Shown: positions 42,057 to 51,702, counted from the first letter of the stretch. The stretch: DNA of 64,000 nucleotides from Frankia sp. AgB32 (GCF_023243045.1 NZ_JALKFX010000013.1:28333-92332); one strand, 5' to 3'. Made by a program: numbers and translations. Notes: generated by a model from the letters alone, not told the origin.

Positions 42057-43610
42057 GTGTCGGCGGAAGAATCCGTAGAAGAAGAGTGGGACTTTCTCCT
42101 TTCGTACACTGCGCAGGATTGCGCCTGGGCCGAGTGGCTCGCCTGGCAGCTGGAATCCGCCCGGTACCGGGTCCTGATCCGCGCCTGGGACTGCGTTCCC
42201 GGTTCGAACTGGAGTACTCATGTCCAGGCTGGGATCGTGGGCGCGAAACGCACTCCGCTGGTGCTGTCCGCGGCCTATCTGCGGTCCCTGGACGATGTGC
42301 CCGAATGGCAGGCGGCGGTCGCGGCGAATCCGTCCGGGTCCGACCGCCGGCTGCTGCCGGTACTCGTCGAGGCGTGTGAACCGGTCGGCCTGCTTGCCCG
42401 GCTGGCTCCGATCGACCTGGTCGACGCCACCGCCGAGGCCGCGCGCACCACCCTGCTCACGCTCGTCCGGCACGCCATCGACGGACGGGCGAAGCCCCTG
42501 CGCGAACCCGCCTGTCCGCGCCGTCCAGCGCCCAGCGGCGACGAACCGGCCTTCCCTGTTCCCACCCGCGACCCGGACCACCGCGCAGACACCGCACCTC
42601 GAGCCACCCGAGCGGAGGAGTTTCCCACCATCGAGCCGCCCGCGATGGATGCGGCGAGGACACTACGGGCTTCCGGCAGCCTGGACCCGCGCGCGGCCCG
42701 GCCGGCTGCCGAGGGGCCACTGACCGCCCGTCGGTGTGGGAAGAGCGACTCCGGTGACCCGCGCCGTCCCGCGGTCACCGCCCGCGGCGGCAGCCGGCCG
42801 CGGGAACCGCGGCCGGCTCCGACCCACTCGGGTGCCGCGCCCGGCACCCCGACCCGAAGGCCCGCCCTGCGTGCGTCCGCCTCCCCCGAGCGCGCCTGGA
42901 CCGGGTCGTACACGCAGACACGACCGGAGCGATCAACCTCGGCTGCCGCGCCGACCGGGCAGGCACCGCCCTCGGCCGCGCGGACGACGCCCACCCCACG
43001 GCCGGCGACGTCGGGCGCGCGGACAGCTCCGGCCGGGGCGGTGGCCGCGGCGGAGCCGGACGCGGGTTCGTGGGCGTCGCTTCCCGTCGCGCGGCTGGTG
43101 CGGCTCGCCGAGACGACCGACGCCGCGAAGATCATCGAACGGCGGCTGCGGGAGGACTACGACCGCGTCGGCTGCGTCCCGCCCTATCCGACCTGGCCGG
43201 TGACCCGGGCCGCCTTCGACCGGGCCCCGCAGTACACCCCGCGCGAACTGCTCCAGCGGATCGACCGGCACGTGCAGGAGTGTCTGGCCGCCGGGGTCGT
43301 CCGCGAGCTGCACGACTTCGCCGCCACGCCGGGGGAGGACGGCGCGGACCTGCCGGATGACGCCACGAGGCCCCGCGGGAACGGCGGCGGCCGCGGGCCC
43401 GACGAGCAGCCCGCCGTCGATCCGACCCTGCTGGCCGCACTGGATCGGCAGTACGACGAACTGCGCGAGACCGTGCCGAGTCTGACCGCGGCCAACGAGG
43501 ACATCCTCGTGCCCACGCTGCTGACCGCCGGGCTGTCCGCCTGGATCGTGGAGAACGCCGGCGCGCGGGACTTCACCCTCGAGCCGAGTCCGAGCGCCCG
43601 CCCGCCCGCC
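42057..43610 (+). CDS. TIR-domain half of a TIR-HerA fusion (frame-interrupted)
   Basis: GTG 42057 follows GGGGGTG. Residues 9-145 are a bacterial TIR domain: WDFLLSYTAQDCAWAEWLAW at the start, RAWDCVPGSNW, and SAAYLRSLDDVPEWQAA, whose Glu83 sits where the NAD-cleaving Glu of TIR enzymes lies. A 190-residue disordered Pro/Ala/Arg linker follows, then a conserved helical domain (about 338-425) with GCVPPYPTWPVTRAAFDR and TPRELLQRIDRHVQECL. The frame then meets a GCCC repeat at 43596. Beyond it this frame turns into Arg/His-rich nonsense to 45524, while the true continuation is one frame over. TIR enzymes usually deplete NAD in abortive anti-phage defence. Confidence 0.82.
43596..43610 (+). repeat. 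GCCC tetranucleotide repeat at the frame break
   Basis: Three GCCC units plus GCC. Removing one unit joins the TIR frame to the HerA frame without a gap (reading SARPPLHAKL). The repeat therefore sets whether the full fusion is made: it may be a slippage switch, a fixed mutation or a sequencing artefact. Confidence 0.7.
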
Positions 43611-45402
43611 GCTGCACGCCAAGCTGACCCACACGCTCGACGCGGAGACCGGCGAGGCGCTGCACTGGTGCTTCCGGGCGATCACCGCCGGGCACGGGAA
43701 CGCGATCCTGCCCCGCATCACCGCGGCCTGCACCACCGCCGCCACCGCCGCCATCTCCGCCGGCACGCCACGGCGGCGACTGTTCCTGCTGCGCGACGAG
43801 CAGTGGAGCACCGGGACGAAGGTCCAGCAGGCGCTGGCCGCCTTCGACGCCGCCGGCGGCCGGACCCTGCCACTGACGCCAGCCGACCGGGCCGCCTTCG
43901 CCGCCCTGCGCACGCTGCTCGACGAGCGGCCACCCGGGCTGCGCGAGTGGCTGCTCGACCGCCGCCCCGCCAGCGCAACGGCCCTGCTGAGCGAGGCGCT
44001 CGGCGACGCGACCAACGCGGCCGCCGGCACCGCCGCCACCGCCGGCACCGACCGGGCAAACCCGAACACCGTCCTCGCGGACCCGACCCCCGACTCCGAC
44101 ACCGCGCCCGACACCGCGCCTGTCGACGAGCCGGCCCCGCGGGCGGACGATCGAGGCGCCGAGACCAGCTCCACGGCGTTCCGCCTCGGATCAGCCGCTA
44201 CCGACGGCACACCGATCCCGGTGAATCTCGAGGTGCTGCGCCGCCATGTCGCGATCTTCGCGGGCTCCGGCTCGGGCAAGACCGTGCTGATCCGGCGACT
44301 GGTCGAGGAGTGCGCGCTGCGTGGGGTGTCCTCGATCGTGCTCGATCCGAACAACGACCTCGCCCGCCTCGGCGACGCCTGGCCGAGTCCGCCGTCCGGC
44401 TGGGCCGACGGGGACGCCGACCTGGCCGCCGACTATCTGGCGGCGACCGATGTGGTGATCTGGACGCCGCGGCGGGACAGCGGGCGGCCGTTGAGCTTCC
44501 AGCCGCTGCCCGACTTCGCGGGGGTGCGCGACGATCCCGACGAGTTCGCGGCGGCGGTCGACGCGGCCGTCGCGACGCTGGCGGCCCGCGCGAACGTCAC
44601 CGGGAACACGAATCGGGCCAGCGTCGGCCGCGCGATCCTGACCGCGGCGCTGCAACGCTTCGCGAACGGGAACCGGACCGGGTTGACCGCCTTCGTCGAC
44701 CTGCTGGCCGACCTGCCGGACGGGGTGGTGGACGATCTCGACCCGAAGGGCAGGCGGGCGGCGGAGCTGGCCCAGGCGCTGCGGGCGGCGATGGTCAACG
44801 ATCCGCTGTTCGGCGGGAGGGGCGAGCCGGTCGACCCGGGGACGCTGCTGCGCCCGGCGCCGGGACGCCGCGCCCGCGTCTCCGTGATCAGCCTGATCGG
44901 GCTGCCGCAGGACGAGCAGCGGCAGAGCTTCGTCAACCAGCTCCAGCTCGCGCTGTTCTCCTGGGTGAAGCGCAACCCGGCCGGCGAGCGCCCGCTCGGC
45001 GGCCTGTTCGTCATGGACGAGGCGCAGACGTTCGCCCCGGCGGGGCAGTCCACCGCCTGCACGGCGAGCACTCTGGCGCTGGCCTCCCAGGCCCGCAAGT
45101 ACGGCCTCGGGCTGGTCTTCGCGACGCAGGCACCGAAGAACCTGCACAACGGCATCCCCGGCAACGCGACGACCCAGCTGTTCGGCCGGCTCAACGCCCC
45201 CACCCAGATCGACGCGGCTCGGGTGATGGCCCGGGCCGCCGGCGGCGACGCGCCCGACATCGGCCGGCTCGGCACGGGCGAGTTCTACGCCACCAGCGAG
45301 GCGGTGACCTTCCGGACGATCCGCACGTCGCTGTGCCTGAGCCACCACCCGGCCTCGCCCCTGACCCCCGAGGAGGTCATCACCCGCGCCCGCGTCGACT
45401 GA
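43600..45402 (+). CDS. HerA/FtsK-type ATPase half of the TIR-HerA fusion
   Basis: This frame has no ATG or GTG between the repeat and 44221, so the ATPase has no start of its own nearby and depends on the TIR reading frame. A 200-residue N-terminal region (LHAKLTHTLDAETGEALHW onward) leads to the motor: NLEVLRRHVAIFAGSGSGKT (Walker A, about residue 735 of the restored 1113), VLDPNNDLARLGD, GGLFVMDEAQTF (Walker B), and FATQAPKNLHNGIPGNATTQ followed by an FGRL arginine motif. HerA proteins form hexamers that translocate DNA. In defence systems they assemble with Sir2, DUF4297 or nuclease effectors. Here TIR would be the built-in effector. Confidence 0.82.
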   Translation, partial: ARPPLHAKLTHTLDAETGEALHWCFRAITAGHGNAILPRITAACTTAATAAISAGTPRRRLFLLRDEQWSTGTKVQQALAAFDAAGGRTLPLTPADRAAFAALRTLLDERPPGLREWLLDRRPASATALLSEALGDATNAAAGTAATAGTDRANPNTVLADPTPDSDTAPDTAPVDEPAPRADDRGAETSSTAFRLGSAATDGTPIPVNLEVLRRHVAIFAGSGSGKTVLIRRLVEECALRGVSSIVLDPNNDLARLGDAWPSPPSGWADGDADLAADYLAATDVVIWTPRRDSGRPLSFQPLPDFAGVRDDPDEFAAAVDAAVATLAARANVTGNTNRASVGRAILTAALQRFANGNRTGLTAFVDLLADLPDGVVDDLDPKGRRAAELAQALRAAMVNDPLFGGRGEPVDPGTLLRPAPGRRARVSVISLIGLPQDEQRQSFVNQLQLALFSWVKRNPAGERPLGGLFVMDEAQTFAPAGQSTACTASTLALASQARKYGLGLVFATQAPKNLHNGIPGNATTQLFGRLNAPTQIDAARVMARAAGGDAPDIGRLGTGEFYATSEAVTFRTIRTSLCLSHHPASPLTPEEVITRARVD

Positions 45403-45465
45403 CCGGCCGACGCGCCCGGCACGGCGACCCCCGCCCGCGGTCGACGTCGGGCCGGACCGCCCCGA

Positions 45466-47880
45466 TCAGTAGAGGACGCGCTGGCCCGGGCCGGTGGTGC
45501 CGGCGGCGAGGGCTCGCGCGGTGACCCGGTAGACGGACGCCTGGGTGGCATCGTTGCAGGAGTAGTACAGGTCGCCGGCGCGGTCGGCGGCGACGCCGAA
45601 CAGCTGCTCGGTGTCGCCCACGCAGGTCCCGCCGAGCATCCGCGTCGGCTCCCCCGCCGCGGCGCCAGGGCCGGCGGCGATCTGCCACACCGTCCGGGAC
45701 CGGGCGTCGGTGAACAGCACTCCCCGGCCGCCGGGGGCCGGCGCCAGCGCGGTGAGGTCGGCGTCGGCGAGGGGGCGCTGCACGACCGTCGTGATCGTGC
45801 CGTTGTCGATGAGGTGGATCCGGGCGTAGCCTTCGCCGTACGACAGGACGAACACGCGGCCCGCACCGTCGACGGCGACCGCGTAGGTGTTCTCCAGCGG
45901 AATCCTGGTCGCGGGCGCGGCGGCGGTGTACCGGCGTTCGCGGGTCGCGGGGATGCGGCGGTCGGCCTCGACGCCGTTGCCGGCGACGAGGGTGGCCGGG
46001 GTCGACCGGTAGTCGCCGGTGCCGGCGTTCGGATCGATCCGCCAGACCTGACCGGCGTAGCCGGTGGTGACGTACAGGGCACCAGTCGGGCCGACGGCGA
46101 CCGAGGTCGGCGTCCCGATCCGCGCGCCGACACTCGTCGGGCCGGTCGTCGCGCCACGCGGACAGATGTCCGCCGGCGAGGGCGGGGCGTGGCCGGCATC
46201 GGAGCCGGGGTCGCTCGTGGCGCCGCCGATGCCCGCGTCCGCGCTGTCGTCGGCGGGGCGCCCGGCGACGGTCTCGACCCGCCACGGCTGGCCGGGTGGA
46301 CGGTAGATCCGCCGCACGGCGCAGTTCCACTCGTCGGCCACGAAAACCGAGCCCGCCTGCACGGCCACTCCCCCCGGGCGGCGCAGGCCGGACGTCGCCG
46401 CCGGCTCGTCCCGCGCCGCGCCCGGTCGGCCGACCCGGTCCCCGCCCAGGTGGCCGATCAGCGTGCTCGCCGTCGCGCCGGTGAACTGGAGCAGGGAGTG
46501 CTGGCTGGAGTCGGTCAGGTAGATCCCGCCGGCCGGGCCGGCGGTGCTCCCGGCGCTCGCGTCGGCGGCGAGGCTGATCAGTCCGCGCAGCGGCATCGGC
46601 GCGGCCACCGGGTAGACCGTCGGCGGCGGGGTGCTCGCGCGGGCAGCCGCCGCAACGGCGCCACTGCCCGGTCCGACCCGCAGCACACCCGTCGCGAGCA
46701 GGGCCACGACGGCGACGATGACGGCGACCAGCGCCGCCGCGGACACCCGGGCCGAGCCGAACCGGGCCGCCGGCGGGTCCGCGCGCATCCACCGCGCCAG
46801 ACTCAGCGTTCCGGGCGGCGGAATCCGTCCGGTCCGGCGCCCGGCGCCCGGCACCCGCGGCCGGCGATCCGGCGGCCAACGATCCGGCGTGTGCGGTGGC
46901 GGCCCGTCGACATCCGCCGCTCCCACCGGCCGGCCCAGCGGGAGCGTCCCGCGCGGGCCGGGCAGGCCGAACAGGCCGCGCGGGTCGGCCGGGTCCTCGT
47001 CCGGGCGGCGCAGGTCGTCGTCGCCGCGGAAGCTGACGCCGGCGCCGGCCAGCCAGCCGGGGCCGAACACCCGGTCGGCCACGGCGACGAGCTCCTCGAC
47101 GAAGGCCAGCGCGCCGGGCTGGCGGTCCGCCGGGTCCTTCGCCAGCGCCCGCATCGTCAGCGCCTCGAACGCGGCGGCCGGAGCCGGCAGCGGCGGGGGC
47201 ACGGCGAAGCGGTGCCGTTCGGCCATGACGTGCGGCCGCGGGTCGACGTCGAACGGCGGCGCGCCCGCCAGCAGTTCGTAGAACACGGCGCCGAGGGCGT
47301 ACACGTCGGCCCCGACACCCGGGGCGGCAAGTTCGAACACCTCTGGCGCGAGGTACGGCGTGGAGCCGATCACGCTGGTCGGGGCGATGCCGCCGGTGGC
47401 CTCCAGCAGCCGGGCGATGCCGAAGTCGGTGAGCCGCGGCGCGTTGTCCGCGGCGAACATGATGTTGGACGGCTTGATGTCGCGGTGCAGCAGGCCGAGG
47501 CGGTGCACGCGGTGCAGGGCGGCGGCGACCGCGGCGACGGTGGCGCAGGCGGCCTGCGGCGACAGGCCGGCGTGGGCCCGCTCGGCGAGCGTTCCGCCCG
47601 AGAGCAGTTCCATGACGATGAGCGCCATGTCGGACGCGCGGACGTAGTCGAACACCCGGACGATGTGCGGATGGTCGAGGCGGGCGATGATCTGCGCCTC
47701 GGCGTCGACCTCGGCTCCCGCGGACACGTCCGACGCGGACAGCCCCAGGACCTTGATGGCGACGGGCCGGCCGAGCCGGCGGTGCCGGCCGGCGTAGACA
47801 CGACCGAACCCGCCCTGGCCGAGCTCCGGCCCGACGTCGTAGTCGGGCAGCGCTGCCCGGACGTGCCCCTGCACGATCAC
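45466..47880 (-). CDS. Ser/Thr protein kinase with extracellular NHL-type propeller
   Basis: An 804-residue PknB-class protein. The kinase domain (about 12-275) has LGQGGFGRVY, VAIKVL, LLHRDIKPSNIMF, LTDFGIARL and STPYLAPEVF, so it looks active. A Pro-rich juxtamembrane region and a single helix (SAAALVAVIVAVVALLA) lead to about 330 extracellular residues with NHL-like blades: GGIYLTDSSQHSLLQF, RRPGGVAVQAGSVFVADEWN, ALYVTTGYAGQVWRIDP. It should couple an outside ligand to phosphorylation inside. GTG 47880 is preferred for its GGGAG and the kinase start; 48048 is possible. It converges on the TIR-HerA gene with 63 bp between stops. Confidence 0.9.
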   Translation of the reverse strand: MIVQGHVRAALPDYDVGPELGQGGFGRVYAGRHRRLGRPVAIKVLGLSASDVSAGAEVDAEAQIIARLDHPHIVRVFDYVRASDMALIVMELLSGGTLAERAHAGLSPQAACATVAAVAAALHRVHRLGLLHRDIKPSNIMFAADNAPRLTDFGIARLLEATGGIAPTSVIGSTPYLAPEVFELAAPGVGADVYALGAVFYELLAGAPPFDVDPRPHVMAERHRFAVPPPLPAPAAAFEALTMRALAKDPADRQPGALAFVEELVAVADRVFGPGWLAGAGVSFRGDDDLRRPDEDPADPRGLFGLPGPRGTLPLGRPVGAADVDGPPPHTPDRWPPDRRPRVPGAGRRTGRIPPPGTLSLARWMRADPPAARFGSARVSAAALVAVIVAVVALLATGVLRVGPGSGAVAAAARASTPPPTVYPVAAPMPLRGLISLAADASAGSTAGPAGGIYLTDSSQHSLLQFTGATASTLIGHLGGDRVGRPGAARDEPAATSGLRRPGGVAVQAGSVFVADEWNCAVRRIYRPPGQPWRVETVAGRPADDSADAGIGGATSDPGSDAGHAPPSPADICPRGATTGPTSVGARIGTPTSVAVGPTGALYVTTGYAGQVWRIDPNAGTGDYRSTPATLVAGNGVEADRRIPATRERRYTAAAPATRIPLENTYAVAVDGAGRVFVLSYGEGYARIHLIDNGTITTVVQRPLADADLTALAPAPGGRGVLFTDARSRTVWQIAAGPGAAAGEPTRMLGGTCVGDTEQLFGVAADRAGDLYYSCNDATQASVYRVTARALAAGTTGPGQRVLY

Positions 47881-48141
47881 ACGCCGCTCCCGCGTCCGCA
47901 GCGTCGCCCGCTTCCCCGGCCGGTTCGGCTGGGCGACCTGACTATAACCGCGCGTCCCGCCGACCGCGGGGTTCGAAAGCCGTCGTGTAGGCGACCGTCC
48001 GCGGCCTGCGCGACGGATTGCAGGTAGCGGCCAGCGACCGAGAGACACCCACTACAGAAGGTCAACTAATTGCCATTCGACACACTGGATACACACTGGG
48101 CGGCGCGGCTACTCTGGCGACTCACCTTCCGAGGAGGAGCT

Positions 48142-48798
48142 TTGATCGACGTCATCGGCGCGGGATTCGGCCGTACCGGAACGCTCTCGCTGAAGCTGGC
48201 TCTCGAAAAGCTCGGGTTCGGTCCCTGTCATCACATGGATGAGGTCCTCGCGCGACGGGACTCCATTCCGGCCTGGACGGCCGCCGCCGAGGGGCACCCG
48301 ACGGACTGGGACGAGATGTATGCCGGGTACCGCTCGACGGTCGACTGGCCGGGCGCGCTGTTCTGGCGTGAGCTCAGCGGACACTATCCGTCGGCGCGGG
48401 TGATCCTCACCGTCCGCGACCCCGAAGCGTGGTACTCCAGCGTCGAGAACACACTGCTCCGCTCGGCCATGACGGCGCCGCCCACGATGAGCGAGGACGG
48501 CCGGCGCGCCATCGCGATGATGAACCAGGTGGTGTGGAACGGAGCCTTCCATGGCCGTTTCAGGGACCGGGATGCCGCATTGCGCATGTTCACGGAGCAC
48601 AACGAGTCGGTGAAACGCGAAATCCCGGCGGACCGGCTACTTGTCCTCGACGTCACCGAGGGCTGGGAACCCCTGTGTGCCTTCCTCCAGATTCCCGTGC
48701 CGGATGAACCGTTTCCGCGGCTCAACGACCAGGCGTCGTACGCGGCGAAACAGCGGGAGCGCATCCTCGCGGCCATGGGCGCACCGGCATCCCGTTAG
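48142..48798 (+). CDS. Sulfotransferase-family protein
   Basis: A 218-residue Sulfotransfer_4-type protein. VIGAGFGRTGTLSLKLALE is the PAPS 5'-phosphosulfate-binding loop, and VILTVRDPEAWYSSVE the 3'-phosphate site. The TTG at 48142 follows GAGGAGGAG and puts the loop at the N-terminus as in the family; an upstream in-frame start adds 24 unlikely residues. It may sulfate a small metabolite or lipid. It lies beside the P450 cluster, which could supply hydroxyl groups as acceptors. The 261 bases upstream toward the kinase hold nothing recognised. Confidence 0.85.
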   Translation: MIDVIGAGFGRTGTLSLKLALEKLGFGPCHHMDEVLARRDSIPAWTAAAEGHPTDWDEMYAGYRSTVDWPGALFWRELSGHYPSARVILTVRDPEAWYSSVENTLLRSAMTAPPTMSEDGRRAIAMMNQVVWNGAFHGRFRDRDAALRMFTEHNESVKREIPADRLLVLDVTEGWEPLCAFLQIPVPDEPFPRLNDQASYAAKQRERILAAMGAPASR

Positions 48799-48835
48799 CG
48801 GCGTCACCAGACCGGCGACGCGGCCCTTTCGGCGA

Positions 48836-50155
48836 TCAGGCCGGGATCAGGCGGACCGGCAACATGCGGGGGCCGCGGACGGCCAGGTGCGGGCGGTAGT
48901 CCGGGTCGGCGGTGACCTCGATCGAGGCGACGCGGTCGAGCAGGGCGGTCAGCATGATCTCGGCCTCCAGGCGGGCCAGCGGAGCGCCGAGGCAGTAGTG
49001 GATGCCCTGGCCGAAGCCGAGGTGGCGGGCGGGCTGGCCGGGGCCGGCGTAACGGGTGACGTCGAAGCGGTCGGGGTCCGGGAAGACGTCGGGGTCGCGG
49101 TGGGCGGCGGCGAGCACGCCGATGACGCCGTCGCCGCGGCGCACCGCGTGCCCGGCGATCTCGGTGTCGGCCAGCACCGAGCGGGCCAGCCACTGGATCG
49201 GCGGGTCGAAACGCAGCGTCTCCTCGATCGTCGCGGGCACCAGCTCGCGGCGCTCGCGCAGCAGCGCGTACTGCTCGGGCGCGTGGGCGAACGCGAGGAC
49301 GGCGGCCGAGACGATGTTGACGGTCGTCTCGTAGCCGGCGACGAGCAGCAGCACGCACAGGTCGAGCAGGTCCGCCGCGGACAGCCGGTCGTCCTGATCC
49401 TGGACGGCGATCAGGGCGCTGAGCAGATCGTCGCCAGGCTCGACCCGGCGCCGGGCGATCAGCTCGGTGAAGTACTCGTGGAAGCCGCGGGTGCCCTCGG
49501 CGCGCGCGGCGCGCTCCGCCGCGGACATCATCTGGTCGGGGTCCAGCCCGCGGGTCAGCGCCGACGCCCAGTCGCCGAAGACCTCCTCGTCCCGCGGCGG
49601 CACGCCCAGCAGGGTGCAGATGACCCGCAGCGGCAGCGGCCGGGCGAAGGCGTCGACGAGGTCGATCTCGCCGCGGGCGACGGCGTCATCGAGCAGGTCG
49701 GCGGCGAGTTCGCGGGCCATCGATCCGAACTGGGCGATCCGCCCGGCGGTGAATGCCCGGCTGACCAGGCGGCGCAGCCGGGTGTGGGTCGGCGGGTTGG
49801 CCCGCAGCATCGAGCGCAGCCCTTCCTCCACGTCCGTGACCGGACGGAAGACGCTTTCGGCCATCGTCAGATGACCGAAAGCCGGATCTGACAGCAGCCG
49901 GATGCAGTCGGGGTGCCGGGTGACCACCCCGATGCGGGGCGAGCCGGCCGACATCCAGTGGCAGCGGCCGGCCTCGCGCAGTGCCCGCAGGGCGGGATAG
50001 GGATCCGCCCGGTGGCGGGGATCGAAGACGGCGAGCAGCTCGGCCGACGGACCCGCCATGCCTGCGGGGACCGGCGGGCCGGCGGGGACCGGCGGGCCGG
50101 CGGCCGCCGCCGGCCGCGCGGTGCCGCCAGCCAGCTCGGGAGATTCGGTCGTCAC
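48836..50155 (-). CDS. Cytochrome P450 (first of three)
   Basis: A 439-residue soluble bacterial P450. The I-helix oxygen motif is VAGYETTVNI, the K-helix ExxR is in EETLRFD, and the heme-binding loop is HLGFGQGIHYCLGAPLARLE with the axial Cys. About 30 disordered Ala/Pro residues precede FDPRHRADPYPALRAL. GTG 50155 follows GGAAAGGCGG. It is divergent from the second P450. Class I P450s need ferredoxin and reductase, and a ferredoxin-fused reductase is encoded 5 kb away. Confidence 0.92.
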   Translation of the reverse strand: MTTESPELAGGTARPAAAAGPPVPAGPPVPAGMAGPSAELLAVFDPRHRADPYPALRALREAGRCHWMSAGSPRIGVVTRHPDCIRLLSDPAFGHLTMAESVFRPVTDVEEGLRSMLRANPPTHTRLRRLVSRAFTAGRIAQFGSMARELAADLLDDAVARGEIDLVDAFARPLPLRVICTLLGVPPRDEEVFGDWASALTRGLDPDQMMSAAERAARAEGTRGFHEYFTELIARRRVEPGDDLLSALIAVQDQDDRLSAADLLDLCVLLLVAGYETTVNIVSAAVLAFAHAPEQYALLRERRELVPATIEETLRFDPPIQWLARSVLADTEIAGHAVRRGDGVIGVLAAAHRDPDVFPDPDRFDVTRYAGPGQPARHLGFGQGIHYCLGAPLARLEAEIMLTALLDRVASIEVTADPDYRPHLAVRGPRMLPVRLIPA

Positions 50156-50457
50156 GGTGCCGCCTTTCCGACCATGCCCGGGACCGCCGGGCGCGGATCC
50201 ACCCATCACCCGGATCAGCGCGAATTCGCCCGGGGGGAACAGTACCGCGCCGACCCGACGGCCCGGTGAATTCCGAACGAAAGGTAATGGATTCGATATT
50301 TCTTTCGTATCGCACGATGAAATCTGGCCGAGCCGGCCGAAAGCGCCTTGACCCGCACGGGTGACGACCAGACGATGACGCCCGCGGGAGCGCGGAACAG
50401 CGCGCCGCGCATCTCCGAGGTAATCATCCGGATCCGCACCACGAAGGAGCGGGATAC
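50156..50457. promoter_or_regulatory. Divergent P450 promoter region
   Basis: About 300 bases between two divergent P450 genes, noticeably richer in A/T than its surroundings around 50270-50340. A small dyad CGATA-N9-TATCG lies at 50294-50312 and might be an operator. No regulator gene is adjacent. Confidence 0.35.
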
Positions 50458-51702
50458 ATGACCTCAACAGAGCTCGGCCGCGCCGTGCCCGACGCGCTCG
50501 ACCTGTTCGACGACGCTCACCGGCTCGACCCGTATCCCGACTACCGACAGCTGCGGACGTCGGGTCCGACCGCCGTCCGGCTCGGCGACACCGAGGTGAC
50601 CGTGCTGTCCCGGTTCGCCGACTGCGCCGCCGTGCTGCAGAGCCAGGCATGGGGGCACGGCAACGTCGACCGCCTCAGCCCCTTCTGGGACCAGGCGAAG
50701 AGCCTGCCGGGCTCGTTCATCCGGATGGACCCGCCCGACCACCGCCGGCTGCGCGCCCTGGTCAACAAGGCGTTCAGCGCCCGGATGGTCGCCGACCTCG
50801 CACCCATGATCACCCGCGTCGTGGACGGACTCGTCGACCGGGCGGTCGAGGAGGGCGGGCTCGACGTGGTCCGGGACCTGTCGTCACCGCTGGCCCTGGC
50901 GATGGTCGGGCAGCGCCTGCTCGGCGTGCCCGAGGAGGACGCCGAGCAGCTGCGGCGGTGGGAGCTGGCGATCGCCCGCGGCACCGACCCGGAGCCGCTG
51001 CTGTCCCCCGCGGAGATCGCCGAACGGGACGCGGCCGGCGCCGGCGTCGTCGGCTACCTGACGGACCTCGTCGCGCGCCGCCGCGCCCACCCCGAGGACG
51101 ACCTGCTCAGCCGGCTCGTCGCGGTCGAGGAGGCCGGCGAGGTGCTCACCGTCGCGGAGGTCATCGGCATCTGCGTGCTGCTGCTCGTCGCCGGCATGGA
51201 GACCAGCATCAACCTGGTCGGCAACGGCATCCTGGCGCTGATGCGCCACCCCGACCAGCTCGAACTGCTGCGCGGGCGGCCCGACCTGGCCGGCCCGGCG
51301 ATCGAGGAGATCCTGCGCTACGACACCCCGACACAGTTCACGATGCGGGTCGCCCTCGCCGACACGACCGTCGGCGACCGCCAGTTCCGCCGCGGCGACG
51401 GGGCCATCGTGCTGATGGGCTCGGCGGACCGGGACAGCGAGGTGTTCACCACCCCGGACGAGCTCGACGTCACCCGCTACGCCGAGCCCGGCCGCTCCCC
51501 CCGCCACCTCGGCTTCAGCCTCGGCCTGCACTACTGCCTCGGCGCACCGCTGGCCCGGCTGGAGGCATCGACCGCCATCCGCACCCTGGTGGAACGCGCA
51601 CCGGGCCTGCGCCTGGCCACCGACGACCTCGACTACCAGCCGAGCGTCATCCACCGCGGCCTGCGCTCACTGCCGGTCGAGCTGGCCCCCGCCGCCCTGT
51701 GA
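50458..51702 (+). CDS. Cytochrome P450 (second of three)
   Basis: A 414-residue P450. It shows LFDDAHRLDPYPDYRQLR at the N-terminus, the I-helix LVAGMETSINLVGN (Glu-Thr kept), ExxR in EEILRYD, and HLGFSLGLHYCLGAPLARLE with the heme Cys. ATG 50458 follows GAAGGAG. It is monocistronic and ends at a strong hairpin shared with the third P450. Substrate unknown; the sequence type is common in actinobacterial secondary metabolism and xenobiotic oxidation. Confidence 0.93.
   Translation: MTSTELGRAVPDALDLFDDAHRLDPYPDYRQLRTSGPTAVRLGDTEVTVLSRFADCAAVLQSQAWGHGNVDRLSPFWDQAKSLPGSFIRMDPPDHRRLRALVNKAFSARMVADLAPMITRVVDGLVDRAVEEGGLDVVRDLSSPLALAMVGQRLLGVPEEDAEQLRRWELAIARGTDPEPLLSPAEIAERDAAGAGVVGYLTDLVARRRAHPEDDLLSRLVAVEEAGEVLTVAEVIGICVLLLVAGMETSINLVGNGILALMRHPDQLELLRGRPDLAGPAIEEILRYDTPTQFTMRVALADTTVGDRQFRRGDGAIVLMGSADRDSEVFTTPDELDVTRYAEPGRSPRHLGFSLGLHYCLGAPLARLEASTAIRTLVERAPGLRLATDDLDYQPSVIHRGLRSLPVELAPAAL

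Noticed and set aside
41307..45402. Flavoprotein plus TIR-HerA as one defence operon
   Set aside because: They are divergent with a 207-bp gap and no shared motif; adjacency alone is not enough.
45403..45465. Hairpin between TIR-HerA and kinase stops (CCGGCCGACG / CGTCGGGCCGG)
   Set aside because: Arms pair only with a bulge and a very long loop; too weak to list as a terminator.
43611..45524. The TIR reading frame stays open as a 1155-residue protein to 45524
   Set aside because: Beyond the repeat it translates to Arg/His/Gly/Pro-rich sequence without any motif, while the adjacent frame encodes a clear HerA ATPase.
45814..48027. 737-residue open frame antisense to the Ser/Thr kinase
   Set aside because: Shadow frame; the kinase and NHL motifs are unambiguous on the other strand.
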